Positions 41,971 through 50,825 are shown, numbered from the stretch's first letter. The stretch is DNA of 64,000 bases from Bacillota bacterium (GCA_023421505.1 JAEZTJ010000102.1:22589-86588); one strand, 5' to 3'. Program-made: numbers and translations. The notes: a model not told the origin generated them from the sequence alone.

Positions 41971-42896
41971 TTCTTCTCCGAAAATAACTCCGATACTGCC
42001 TCCTCATACTGATACAGCCTTTCCGCCTTCTTAATTTTCTTTTCAATTTTTTCATGTTCTTCAAAACCAGATAGCATATAGGACCATAGCTCCTTCATCT
42101 TAAACAGAATATTTCTATCTCCATAAAGTGTCGCTTTATAGCCCTCATATACCCTATCATGAAAATCTTTTAGCCTTACCCTATCCGGCTTTCTATGCTC
42201 CTTAATCTCAGAAATCAAATTTGGATTGGCTAATAAGCCTCTGCCTAGCATTATAGCTTCCACTTCAGGAAAAAGTGAGGTGATTTTATTATAATCCTCA
42301 ACCGTACAAATATCTCCGTTATAACAAACAGGATTTTTGCTTAAACGGAGTGCGTCCCGGAAGATATTCAAATTAGGTTTATTTTTATAGTAATCCTCTC
42401 TTACACGCGGATGAATGATGAGTTCGGACATTGGATATCGATTAAATATTTCGATTAAATCATAAAATTCCTCCGGCTCAGCTTTACCAATCCTTGTTTT
42501 AACTGAGATTTTTGTTACTGAAGCAGTAAATATTTCCTCTAAAAACGCATCAAGCTCCTCTTTTTTTGCTAAAAAGCCTGCTCCCCGATTTTTTGATACG
42601 ACTGTTCCTGAAGGGCAGCCTAAATTCAAATTAATTTCTGAGTACCCAAGCTGTTCTATTACTCTTGATGTATTGATAAAATCCCTTGCATTATTGGTTA
42701 ACAACTGAGGTATTAAAGTCAGCCCACAGTTATTCTCCGGTAAGATATCATTAAGATCACGGGATCTTAATTTCCCGTTCTGATTAGGAATGATAAACGG
42801 TGTAAAATATTTGTCCATAGGATCAAAAAGTGCGTGATGCGCATTTCGATAAATATATCCGGTCAAACCTTCCAAAGGTGCAAAATAAAATTTCAT
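41964..42896 (-). CDS. dus: tRNA-dihydrouridine synthase
   Basis: 310 aa from the ATG at 42896 (AAGGAG about 10 bases upstream). KFYFAPLEGLTGYIYRNAHH at the start, INLNLGCPSGTVVSKNRGAG with the catalytic Cys, KTRIGKAEPEE, HPRVREDYYKN and the YNGDI segment are the Dus signature. It is an FMN enzyme that reduces uridines in tRNA D-loops. Single gene flanked by repeat copies C and D. Confidence 0.9.
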   Translation of the reverse strand: MKFYFAPLEGLTGYIYRNAHHALFDPMDKYFTPFIIPNQNGKLRSRDLNDILPENNCGLTLIPQLLTNNARDFINTSRVIEQLGYSEINLNLGCPSGTVVSKNRGAGFLAKKEELDAFLEEIFTASVTKISVKTRIGKAEPEEFYDLIEIFNRYPMSELIIHPRVREDYYKNKPNLNIFRDALRLSKNPVCYNGDICTVEDYNKITSLFPEVEAIMLGRGLLANPNLISEIKEHRKPDRVRLKDFHDRVYEGYKATLYGDRNILFKMKELWSYMLSGFEEHEKIEKKIKKAERLYQYEEAVSELFSEKKV

Positions 42897-42938
42897 TCGT
42901 CTTATACTCCTTTTACATTTTATCATTCCATAAACTTA

Positions 42939-43012
42939 GATAATTGCAAAATAGTATCGTTTTTAAATGTATACGCAGTAGATACATGCAATGAATGGGT
43001 TTCGCAATTACC
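42939..43012. repeat. Dispersed palindromic repeat, copy D (74 bp)
   Basis: Ends GATAATTGCAAAA and GGTTTCGCAATTACC, with an inner TGTATACGCAGTAGATACATG core related to the TGTATACACAGCATATAC of copy E. It lies between dus and the UPF0303 gene. Confidence 0.7.
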
Positions 43013-43028
43013 TATTTCCATATCCTAT

Positions 43029-43493
43029 CTATTTACCTAAATATCTCTTAATTCCTTCTACTGCAAGTGCATGATCTTCTTCACCAGTAAGTCCTGATAC
43101 GGTAATTGAACCAATTCTACCCTGTCCTTGTACAATTAGCGGAAAGGAACCACCCTCAGCCTGATATTCCTTATCCGATAGTCCAGTTGCTTTATGAAAG
43201 GTACTCCCCTGTTCCTTATACATCTCTCCAACATAGAGAGAGCTGTTACCATATTTTTTGACTACGTTTTTCTTTGCATTAACCCAGTAAAGATTATCCG
43301 CGGAGGTGCCCTCCATATAATGTGTGAATAAGGGATATTCATCAACTTCTATATGAACAGCAATTCCTTTCTTCACCTCTTCTTTGGCAATTTTGATAAT
43401 AAGCATTCCTATTTGAAGCGCCGCTTCATTATTAAAAGAATCAAATTGAAGGGTTTCTTCCTGATCTAATAATGTTTTAAGTGTTGTATTCAT
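43029..43493 (-). CDS. UPF0303 / heme-degrading-domain (GlcG-like) protein
   Basis: 154 aa. Family features are KKGIAVHIEVDEYPLF, the YWVNAKKNVVKKYGNSS segment and QAEGGSFPLIVQGQGRIGSITVSGL. It belongs to the UPF0303/HbpS-GlcG group, whose members have been linked to heme or small-molecule binding. Exact function unknown. Start ATG at 43493 with GGGG; its leader contains copy 3 of the RBS-proximal stem-loop. Confidence 0.82.
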   Translation of the reverse strand: MNTTLKTLLDQEETLQFDSFNNEAALQIGMLIIKIAKEEVKKGIAVHIEVDEYPLFTHYMEGTSADNLYWVNAKKNVVKKYGNSSLYVGEMYKEQGSTFHKATGLSDKEYQAEGGSFPLIVQGQGRIGSITVSGLTGEEDHALAVEGIKRYLGK

Positions 43494-43507
43494 TTTTTAC
43501 CCCATTC

Positions 43508-43562
43508 CTGCACTGCTTTTTGTGCATCTCAAGTTTGTGTGCGCAGCGCAGACACAAACTTG
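43508..43562 (-). promoter_or_regulatory. 5' leader stem-loop with RBS-proximal complementarity (copy 3)
   Basis: Stem CAAGTTTGTGT (43530-43540) / ACACAAACTTG (43552-43562), 11 bp, with loop GCGCAGCGCAG on +. Loop bases 43543-43551 pair with 43508-43516 (CTGCACTGC on +) over 9 positions with one G-U. The paired segment ends one base before GAATGGGG of the UPF0303 gene. Confidence 0.6.
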
Positions 43563-43660
43563 CTGAGTGAATATTCAAATAATCTTTCACTCTTATCTCC
43601 TATTATACTGAACAACATTAAGCGTTTGCAAAGATGACAAAGATTCTATTCATTTTGTAA

Positions 43661-43689
43661 AAAGAGCCTGTTATTAACAGACTCTCTTT
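43661..43689 (-). terminator. Terminator of the aspS-gat operon
   Basis: On the minus strand AAAGAGAGTCTGTTA pairs with AACAGGCTCTTTTT with a short loop and an ending U-tract. It lies beyond the tandem repeat, about 205 bases after the last aspS stop. Confidence 0.7.
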
Positions 43690-43727
43690 AATTATTCATC
43701 TTTAATATTAATTTTCAAATAAAATTC

Positions 43728-43836
43728 CTTTAATATCAATCTTTATATGTCAATCTTAATATCAATCTTTTAACATTAATCTTTTGATATTAATCTTTTG
43801 ATATTAATCTTTTGATATCAATCTTTTATATTTCGA
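43728..43836. repeat. 14-bp tandem repeat (unit GATATTAATCTTTT)
   Basis: About eight units; four central ones are nearly identical and the outer ones degenerate (ATATCAATCTTTA, AACATTAATCTTTT). The reversed unit AAAAGATTAATATC resembles the last coding bases of the adjacent aspS (AAAATTGATATCAAAA), so the array may have arisen from the gene's 3' end. Confidence 0.8.
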
Positions 43837-43893
43837 TTTAATTGATATTAATCTTATAATCTGTGAATTTAATCTTTTAGATTATAATTTTTT

Positions 43894-45657
43894 TTAAATA
43901 TCTTTTTTGATATCAATTTTTATATGAACATCTGATAATTGTTTCGGATCAACTTCTGAAGGTGCTCCCATCATGATATCCTGTGCGGTCTTATTCATCG
44001 GGAAAGGAATAATTTCTCTGATGCTTTCCTCTCCTGCAATCAGCATTACCATTCTGTCAACTCCTGGCGCAATACCTGCATGCGGCGGAGCTCCATAGCA
44101 GAAGGCGTTGTACATAGCAGGGAATTTTGCTTTCACATCTTCCTCTCCGAGACCAACGATTTCAAATGCCTTTACCATAATTTCAGGATCATGGTTACGA
44201 ACTGCACCGGAGGACAATTCTACACCGTTACATACTAAGTCATACTGATAAGCATTAATTTCTAAAGGATTCCTATTCATCAGCGCATCCATACCACCCT
44301 GCGGCATGGAGAAGGGATTATGACAGAATTCCAGTTTGCCTGATTCTTCTCCGATTTCATACATCGGGAAGTCTACAATCCAACAGAATTCATAGCAATC
44401 CTTTTTCATATGTCCTTCAGCTGCATTTCCTAAGAAGCGTCTTAAGACACCTGCTGTCTTCTGCGCGGTCAGCTTATTACCGGCTGCTATACCTACAAAA
44501 TCCCCCGACTTTAAGGACAGTGCATCAATCACCTGCTCCTTACGCTCCTGCAGGAACTTAGAGATACCACCCACAAAGCTTCCACTCTCATCTAATTTGA
44601 ACCAGTATACCTTATTGGCAGTCTGGATTTCCACATCAGCACAAAGCTTATCAATTTCTTTTCTGGTTCCGTTATAATCACTTACTACTACCGCCTTCAC
44701 AGTCTGACCTTCAAAGGCCTGAAAGCCGCAATCACTCATGCAGGCTGTTGCATCCTGAACAATTAAATCAATACGTAGATCAGGCTTATCAGAACCATAC
44801 TTCTCCATTGCCTCATTATATGAAATTCGCTTAAATGGTGCTTTGGAGGCTTCATTGTACTTACCGTATTTTGCAAAAATAGGAGGCAGCACCTCTTCTA
44901 AGATACCAAATACATCCTCCTGGGTAGCAAAAGCCATCTCCATATCCAGCTGATAGAACTCACCCGGAGAACGATCCGCTCTTGCATCCTCATCACGAAA
45001 ACAGGGAGCAATCTGAAAATATCTGTCAAAGCCTGAGGTCATTAAAAGCTGCTTAAACTGCTGCGGTGCCTGAGGAAGTGCATAGAATTTTCCCGGATGA
45101 TTTCTTGAAGGCACTAAATAATCTCTCGCTCCTTCCGGTGACGAACAGGTTAAAATCGGAGTGGTAATCTCTAAGAAATTATGCTCCATCATGCTCTTTC
45201 TAAGCTCTGCAACCACCTTACAACGAAGAACAATTTTGTCTTTCACAGAGGGATTACGAAGATCTAAATATCTGTATTTTAATCTGGTGTTCTCATCTGC
45301 TTCCTTTGAACGATTGATTTCAAAGGGTAATTCATTATAGATACATTTTCCTAAGACCGTAATATCCTCCGGTACAACTTCAATCTCTCCTGTTGCAATC
45401 TTATCCGTTTTACTGGAACGCTCTCTGACGATACCCGTTATTGAAAGTGTTGATTCATTATTTACTCCTGTAAGCTTATCCATCATTTCTTCAGATTCAA
45501 TTACAATCTGAGTGATACCGTAAAAATCCCGGAGTATTAAAAATCCAAGATTCTTACTGAGCTTACGCATGTTTTCATACCAACCGACTATGGTTACCTT
45601 CGCTCCAACATCAGTAATTTTTAATTCATTACATGTATGCGTTCTTGATTGTATCAT
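43894..45657 (-). CDS. aspS: Aspartyl-tRNA synthetase paralogue (Leu-type, probably discriminating)
   Basis: 587 aa from the ATG at 45657 (AGAGG 9 bases upstream). Bacterial-type AspRS: OB-fold anticodon domain (residues 1-110), class II motifs (PEGARDYLVPSR, FYQLDMEMAF, GVDRMVM) and a GAD insertion. In the anticodon domain it reads RKLSKNLG where non-discriminating bacterial AspRS has RDHGG; Leu at this place is typical of discriminating enzymes. It may thus charge only tRNA-Asp. It is the last gene of an operon that starts with a second AspRS and gatCAB. Confidence 0.92.
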   Translation of the reverse strand: MIQSRTHTCNELKITDVGAKVTIVGWYENMRKLSKNLGFLILRDFYGITQIVIESEEMMDKLTGVNNESTLSITGIVRERSSKTDKIATGEIEVVPEDITVLGKCIYNELPFEINRSKEADENTRLKYRYLDLRNPSVKDKIVLRCKVVAELRKSMMEHNFLEITTPILTCSSPEGARDYLVPSRNHPGKFYALPQAPQQFKQLLMTSGFDRYFQIAPCFRDEDARADRSPGEFYQLDMEMAFATQEDVFGILEEVLPPIFAKYGKYNEASKAPFKRISYNEAMEKYGSDKPDLRIDLIVQDATACMSDCGFQAFEGQTVKAVVVSDYNGTRKEIDKLCADVEIQTANKVYWFKLDESGSFVGGISKFLQERKEQVIDALSLKSGDFVGIAAGNKLTAQKTAGVLRRFLGNAAEGHMKKDCYEFCWIVDFPMYEIGEESGKLEFCHNPFSMPQGGMDALMNRNPLEINAYQYDLVCNGVELSSGAVRNHDPEIMVKAFEIVGLGEEDVKAKFPAMYNAFCYGAPPHAGIAPGVDRMVMLIAGEESIREIIPFPMNKTAQDIMMGAPSEVDPKQLSDVHIKIDIKKDI

Positions 45658-45724
45658 ATACGACATCCTCTACTATTTTTTTATGAAATCTATTCTCTGG
45701 TATCACTTTAAAACTTATTACTTG

Positions 45725-47140
45725 CTATTTACTTAGTAATTCACGGATTATGGCCTCAGCTTTTTTTGTATCAGCCTTTCCCTTAGACTGTCTCATAATA
45801 TGACCGAACATAACGTTAATCGCTTTATCCTTACCAGCCATAATGTCAGCAACCGCCTTCGGATTTGCATCAATTGCTTCCTGACACCATTTTGTTAAAT
45901 CTTCATCAGAAATGCCTTCCAAATCCTCTGCTTTAATAAATTCTTCCGCTGACTTACCACTGTCAAGCATCTGTTGTAAGGTTCCCTGTGCCTGTTTGAA
46001 GTTAATTTTCTTCTCATCCAGCATTTTTACCAGTTCAGCAAACTGTTTTGCTGTAATCTTTACTGCGAACAGCTCTTTATCTTCTTCCGTGTTCATATTG
46101 GAGTATATCGTACCGGTGATTAAGTTGGAAGCATTCTTAACACTAGCACCTTCTACGAGTGCTTCTTCAAAAAATTCAGCAACCCGTCTGTACTTATACA
46201 TCATTTTTGCCGTTCCTTCCGCAAGCTCAAGCTCTGATAAATAACGTTCGAGCTTATCAAAGGGCAGCTCAGGAAGTGAGTTCTTAATCTCATCTACCTT
46301 ATCCTGTACCATTTGAAAACGAATAATATCCGGGTCGGGAAAATAACGGTAGTCATCTGAATTTTCCTTCTCACGCATCGGGGATATTGTATCGGTAACA
46401 TCATCATATCGCATGGTCTCCTGTACGATGGTGCCGCCTGCTTCAAGAATGTCTGTCTGTCTCTCAATCTCCGCATACATGGCCTTTTGGATAAAATTTA
46501 AAGAATTAATATTCTTGGTCTCGGTTCTGGTGCCAAATTCCTTTGTACCCACTTCTCGTAAGGATACATTAACATCACAGCGCATAGAGCCTTCCTGCAT
46601 CTTACAATCAGAGATACCTACGTAACGCATAATCAACTGAAGCTTTTCTGCATATTCCTTGGCTTCCTCCGGGGAGGAGATATCAGGCTCTGACACGATC
46701 TCAATTAGAGGAACACCGCCACGGTTATAATCCACATAGGTGTAGCCGTTCTCATGAACCAGCTTACCGGCATCCTCTTCGATGTGAATTCGGGTAATTC
46801 CTATTCTTTTTCCGCTATCCAGAATTATATAACCATGCTCACATAAGGGTTCGTCATACTGGGATATCTGGTAGGCCTTTGGTAAATCAGGGTATACATA
46901 ATTCTTTCTGTCCATATGAGAAATATTATTAATCTTGCAATGTACTGCAAGGCCCGCTCTTACTGCATACTCTACTACTTTTTTATTCAGAACCGGAAGG
47001 GAACCAGGCTGTCCTGTACATACCGGACAACAATGCGTATTCGGATCTCCTCCGAAAGCAGTTGTACAGCCGCAGAATATTTTTGTTTCGGTAGCCAGCT
47101 CAATATGAGTTTCAATACCACAGACTAATTCATATCTCAT
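45725..47140 (-). CDS. gatB: Asp/Glu-tRNA amidotransferase subunit B
   Basis: 471 aa from the ATG at 47140 (GGAGG 6 bases upstream). It begins YELVCGIETHIELATETKIFCGC, with CCPVCTGQPGSLP, then SDYRYFPDPDI-like DDYRYFPDPDI and the C-terminal YqeY-like tail. It binds tRNA and activates the misacylated end for amidation. Cotranscribed with gatC, gatA and two aspS genes. The leader has a hairpin pair (47168-47195, 47198-47223). Confidence 0.96.
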   Translation of the reverse strand: MRYELVCGIETHIELATETKIFCGCTTAFGGDPNTHCCPVCTGQPGSLPVLNKKVVEYAVRAGLAVHCKINNISHMDRKNYVYPDLPKAYQISQYDEPLCEHGYIILDSGKRIGITRIHIEEDAGKLVHENGYTYVDYNRGGVPLIEIVSEPDISSPEEAKEYAEKLQLIMRYVGISDCKMQEGSMRCDVNVSLREVGTKEFGTRTETKNINSLNFIQKAMYAEIERQTDILEAGGTIVQETMRYDDVTDTISPMREKENSDDYRYFPDPDIIRFQMVQDKVDEIKNSLPELPFDKLERYLSELELAEGTAKMMYKYRRVAEFFEEALVEGASVKNASNLITGTIYSNMNTEEDKELFAVKITAKQFAELVKMLDEKKINFKQAQGTLQQMLDSGKSAEEFIKAEDLEGISDEDLTKWCQEAIDANPKAVADIMAGKDKAINVMFGHIMRQSKGKADTKKAEAIIRELLSK

Positions 47141-47153
47141 ACAAATCCTCCAT

Positions 47154-47195
47154 TCTGCCACAAACCCGCGAATTTGGTCTGCAGCTCAAATTCGC
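47154..47195 (-). promoter_or_regulatory. gatA-gatB intercistronic stem-loop (weak relative of the leader element)
   Basis: Stem GCGAATTTG (47168-47176) / CAAATTCGC (47187-47195), 9 bp, 10-nt loop containing CTGCAG. Only 4 bp (GCAG with CTGC at 47155-47158) are complementary to the RBS-proximal bases. The following TGGCAGAATGGAGGATT recurs before the nitroreductase start. Related sequence GCGAATTTGGGCAGC lies at 54063-54076. Confidence 0.45.
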
Positions 47196-47197
47196 CG

Positions 47198-47223
47198 TTT
47201 GAAAAATTTTGATTTTTCAAACT
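47198..47223 (-). terminator. Stem-loop at the gatA stop codon
   Basis: GTTTGAAAAA (47198-47207) and TTTTTCAAAC (47214-47223). The stem begins at the gatA stop. An almost identical hairpin overlaps the stop of the first aspS (49054-49080). It may stabilise or attenuate the transcript. Confidence 0.45.
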
Positions 47224-48674
47224 ATGACACCTCCTTCATATACACCAACCCTGTCCTCGGCAGTTTGTTCATAAAAATAAGCCAACTTCAATATTGTTGC
47301 TTCATCGAATTTCTTGCCAATAATCTGCATGCCGATCGGGAGACCTAACGCATCCTTACCACAGGGAACCGAGATGGAAGGAATACCTGCAATATTAATC
47401 GGTACGGTACAGATATCCGACAAATACATCTCAACCGAGCTTGCGCCCTTATGATTTAATGCTGATGCTGTATTCGGTGCAGTTGGGGCAATTAAGGCAT
47501 CACATTTCGTAAAGATATCATCAAATTCCTGTATAATCTCTTCTCTGATAACACAAGCCTTTTTATAATATGCATCATAATAACCACTGGATAATACATA
47601 AGTTCCAAGCATAATACGACGCTTAACTTCGTCGCCAAAGCCTTCGCTTCTGGTTCTATAGATCATATCCTCAATACTCTCATAAGTATCTGCACGATGA
47701 CCATAACGGATACCGTCATATCTTCCAAGATTAGAGGAGGCTTCTGCACAAGCAATAATATAATATACTGGAAGTGCCAGCTTTAAGGCAGGTAGCTTAA
47801 GAGGTATAATTTCTGCTCCGTTCTTTTCAAAGAGGCGAATGGCATCATCTATTTGTTTTTTCATATCCGGATCAATACCTTCAAAGAATTCCTCTGCCAC
47901 ACCGATTCTTTTTCCCTTAACCTCCGGATTAAGACTATCCAGAAGATTGCCGTAATCATAGGCTTTACTGGTCTGATCACGCTTGTCAACCCCTTTGATG
48001 GCATCAAATACGATAGCCGCATCCTTCACGCTGTAGGTCATCGGTCCAATCTGGTCAAGTGAGCTTCCATAAGCAATCAGTCCATATCTAGATACTGCTC
48101 CATAAGTCGGTTTGAGTCCGACAATACCACAGTAAGAGGCCGGCTGACGGATAGAACCACCGGTATCAGAGCCAAGGCCGTAAGCTGCCATATTGGCACA
48201 TACTGCAGCAGCTACACCACCAGAGGAACCGCCAGTAACATGTCCTGTATTTCTAGGATTAAGCGGAGCACCATAACAGCTTGATTCAGAGGTACTTCCC
48301 ATGGCGAATTCATCCATATTCGTCTTGCCGAGAAGTACTGCCCCCTTTGCTTTTAGCTTCTCCCATACGGCTGAATCATAATAAGGCTTAAAGCCATCAA
48401 GGATTTTGGAACAACAAGTAGTAAGTAATCCGTCCGTACACATATTATCCTTTAAAGTCATCGGAATGCCGCATAGAGCAGAGGCATTGCCTTTCTTTAA
48501 CATCTCATCAGCTATTTTAGCACCCGCTATTGCAGTCTCAAAGGTAGTATGCACATATGCATTAATAACCGGGTTAGCCTCTTCAATCGCTTTGATATAT
48601 TCCTTCGTCAGTTCGACAGAAGACATTTCCCTGCTATGAAGCCTTGCTGATAATTCAGAAATAATTTCTCTCAT
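47217..48674 (-). CDS. gatA: Asp/Glu-tRNA amidotransferase subunit A
   Basis: 485 aa from the ATG at 48674 (GAGG 6 bases upstream). Amidase signature with Ser-cisSer-Lys: Lys in MTLKDNMC, then TGGSSGGVAAAVCANMAAYG and GSDTGGSIRQPASYCG. It makes ammonia from glutamine for GatB. It starts 25 bases after the gatC stop. Confidence 0.96.
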   Translation of the reverse strand: MREIISELSARLHSREMSSVELTKEYIKAIEEANPVINAYVHTTFETAIAGAKIADEMLKKGNASALCGIPMTLKDNMCTDGLLTTCCSKILDGFKPYYDSAVWEKLKAKGAVLLGKTNMDEFAMGSTSESSCYGAPLNPRNTGHVTGGSSGGVAAAVCANMAAYGLGSDTGGSIRQPASYCGIVGLKPTYGAVSRYGLIAYGSSLDQIGPMTYSVKDAAIVFDAIKGVDKRDQTSKAYDYGNLLDSLNPEVKGKRIGVAEEFFEGIDPDMKKQIDDAIRLFEKNGAEIIPLKLPALKLALPVYYIIACAEASSNLGRYDGIRYGHRADTYESIEDMIYRTRSEGFGDEVKRRIMLGTYVLSSGYYDAYYKKACVIREEIIQEFDDIFTKCDALIAPTAPNTASALNHKGASSVEMYLSDICTVPINIAGIPSISVPCGKDALGLPIGMQIIGKKFDEATILKLAYFYEQTAEDRVGVYEGGVIV

Positions 48675-48698
48675 AATTACCCTCATTTCTGCGTTTTG

Positions 48699-48995
48699 CT
48701 ATCTCTTAATCACACTTTTCACGCTAAAAAATCCATTTACGTCTTCAACGTTAGAAACAATCTTTTCATTAGGCAGGGATTCTGTTACTTCATCCTCACG
48801 AAGCTCTTCATATGATATGAGCTTAGAGCCAACACTTCTTATTTCATCTGTTCCGCCTTCTACGGATTCATTAATGGTATCCGCAAATGCAATAATTTCG
48901 TCAAACTCACCTGCGAACTTCTCAAGCTCTTCTTCGGAAAAACGAAGTCTTGCAAGCTTAGCAAGCTTTTCGATTTCTGTTTTTGTCACAGCCAT
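48699..48995 (-). CDS. gatC: Asp/Glu-tRNA amidotransferase subunit C
   Basis: 98 aa. KTEIEKLAKLARLRFSEEEL at the N-terminus and NVEDVNGFFSVKSVIKR at the end are typical. It is the small belt subunit of GatCAB. ATG follows GGAGG. Confidence 0.95.
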   Translation of the reverse strand: MAVTKTEIEKLAKLARLRFSEEELEKFAGEFDEIIAFADTINESVEGGTDEIRSVGSKLISYEELREDEVTESLPNEKIVSNVEDVNGFFSVKSVIKR

Positions 48996-49053
48996 CGCAC
49001 TACCTCCATATGCCGTTTCCTGATATTATAAATAATCTATAAAAGTATTTTGC

Positions 49054-49080
49054 GATTAAAAAATTTTTGATTTTTCAATC
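49054..49080 (-). terminator. Stem-loop at the first aspS stop codon
   Basis: GATTAAAAAA pairs with TTTTTCAATC, beginning at the stop codon. Same sequence type as 47198-47223. It is internal to the operon, so it probably acts as RNA-stabilising or partial terminator. Confidence 0.45.
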
Positions 49081-50825
49081 TACTGTCTTATTTTAATATG
49101 AACCTCACGAAGCTGTAGTTCATTAACCTCACTTGGTGCACCGCACATTAGATCCTGTGCCGTACCACTCATCGGGAATGCGATGACTTCACGGATATTT
49201 TCTTCATTTCTAAGCAGCATAATCATACGGTCAACGCCAGGAGCCATACCTGCATGAGGCGGAGCACCAAATTGGAATGCATTATAAAGAGCACCAAACT
49301 TATTCTTTAAGGTTTCTTCATCATAGCCTGCTATTTCAAAAGCTTTCACCATTACATCCATGTCATGATTTCTAACTGCACCGGAGGAAAGCTCGACACC
49401 GTTACATACAATATCATACTGATATGCAAGAATCTCAAGCGGCTCCTTCGTTGTCAAGGCCTCTAATCCTCCCTGAGGCATGGAGAAAGGATTATGGGTA
49501 AAACCGATTTTACCGGTTTCTTCCTCCAACTCATACATCGGGAAATCATTGACATAGCAAAAACGGTAAGCGTTCTTTTCATATAAATCTAAACGTGTAG
49601 CAAGCTCATTCCGAATCTGTCCTGCATATTTACTAGCCTGTAGCTCTTTATCTGCGATAAAGAAGATAACATCGCCGGGTTCTAAGCCTGCCATATCTGC
49701 AAGCTCAGCTTTCATGTCGTCCGGGATAAATTTATCAATCGGGCCCTTATAGGATTTATCCTCCTTCACCTCCAGATAACCAAGACCACCCATACCAATA
49801 GACTGCGCAAATTCTAACATCTTTTCATGGAAGCCCTTGGACATCTCCGCATGCACCTTGATTGCTCTTATCGTTTTATTATGGAAGGGCTTAAAGGTAC
49901 ATCTCTGGAAGAAATCTGTTACATCAATAATACGCAGCGGATTACGAAGATCCGGTTTATCGGAACCGAATTCAAGCATAGCCTGCTTATAGCTGATGAT
50001 TGGATAGGGTGCCTCTGTTATCTGATAGCCTTCTGGCGCAAATTTCTTAAAGGTCTCAGTTAATACTTCTTCGCCTACTTGAAATACATCTTCCTGGGTC
50101 GCAAAGCTCATCTCAAAGTCCAATTGATAGAATTCACCGGGGGAACGGTCTGCTCTCGCATCCTCATCTCTAAAGCAGGGAGCGATCTGAAAATATTTAT
50201 CAATACCGGAAACCATTAAAAGCTGTTTAAATTGCTGCGGCGCCTGCGGTAAAGCATAGAATTTTCCCTTATATTTTCTGGACGGAACGATATAGTCACG
50301 AGCTCCTTCCGGAGAAGAGGCACATAGAATTGGAGTCTGGATATCAACAAAGCCAAGCTCTCCCATCTTCTGTCTTAAGAAGCTGATTACCTCGGAGCGG
50401 AAAAGAATATTATCCTTTACCTTGCGGTTTCGTAAATCCAGATAACGATACTTTAAGCGTACATCTTCACGGATTTCTTTAGAGGTAGCTACTTCAAAGG
50501 GTAAATCTCTGTATACCTTTCCTAAGATTGAAACCTCAAGAGCCTCAAGCTCAATTGTTCCGGTAGGAATCTTCGGATTATAGGTCTCCTCATCACGATG
50601 CTCGATGCAGCCCTGAACAGATAAACATTCTTCCTTCTTAATTCCTTTTAACAGATCGGTATTACGAAATACCACCTGCATTACTCCATACATATCTCTT
50701 AAATCAACAAAAGATACCCCACCGTGATCGCGGATATTCTCTACCCAACCGGCGATTCTAACTACTTTACCAATATCATTTTCAGAAATCTGATTCATGG
50801 TTTTACTACGATATAATTCTGACAT
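49080..50825 (-). CDS. aspS: Aspartyl-tRNA synthetase (His-type, probably non-discriminating AspRS/AsnRS)
   Basis: 581 aa, complete bacterial AspRS. The anticodon domain reads ENIRDHGGVSF; His here is the hallmark of non-discriminating AspRS (His31 in Pseudomonas numbering), which charges both tRNA-Asp and tRNA-Asn. The second marker, position 83, is not clear (RDEETYNP). First gene of the T-box controlled operon with gatC, gatA and gatB. Its product Asp-tRNA-Asn would feed GatCAB. ATG follows GGAGAG. Confidence 0.94.
   Translation of the reverse strand: MSELYRSKTMNQISENDIGKVVRIAGWVENIRDHGGVSFVDLRDMYGVMQVVFRNTDLLKGIKKEECLSVQGCIEHRDEETYNPKIPTGTIELEALEVSILGKVYRDLPFEVATSKEIREDVRLKYRYLDLRNRKVKDNILFRSEVISFLRQKMGELGFVDIQTPILCASSPEGARDYIVPSRKYKGKFYALPQAPQQFKQLLMVSGIDKYFQIAPCFRDEDARADRSPGEFYQLDFEMSFATQEDVFQVGEEVLTETFKKFAPEGYQITEAPYPIISYKQAMLEFGSDKPDLRNPLRIIDVTDFFQRCTFKPFHNKTIRAIKVHAEMSKGFHEKMLEFAQSIGMGGLGYLEVKEDKSYKGPIDKFIPDDMKAELADMAGLEPGDVIFFIADKELQASKYAGQIRNELATRLDLYEKNAYRFCYVNDFPMYELEEETGKIGFTHNPFSMPQGGLEALTTKEPLEILAYQYDIVCNGVELSSGAVRNHDMDVMVKAFEIAGYDEETLKNKFGALYNAFQFGAPPHAGMAPGVDRMIMLLRNEENIREVIAFPMSGTAQDLMCGAPSEVNELQLREVHIKIRQ

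Larger units (their letters stand above)
43494..43893. other. Intergenic region with stem-loop, terminator and tandem repeat
   Basis: 400 bases between the aspS paralogue and the UPF0303 gene. It holds the stem-loop at 43530-43562, a terminator hairpin at 43661-43689 and the 14-bp tandem repeat at 43728-43836. No gene. Confidence 0.6.

Noticed and set aside
43728..43836. Tandem array considered as a CRISPR
   Set aside because: Units are 14 bp, directly adjoining, with no spacers.
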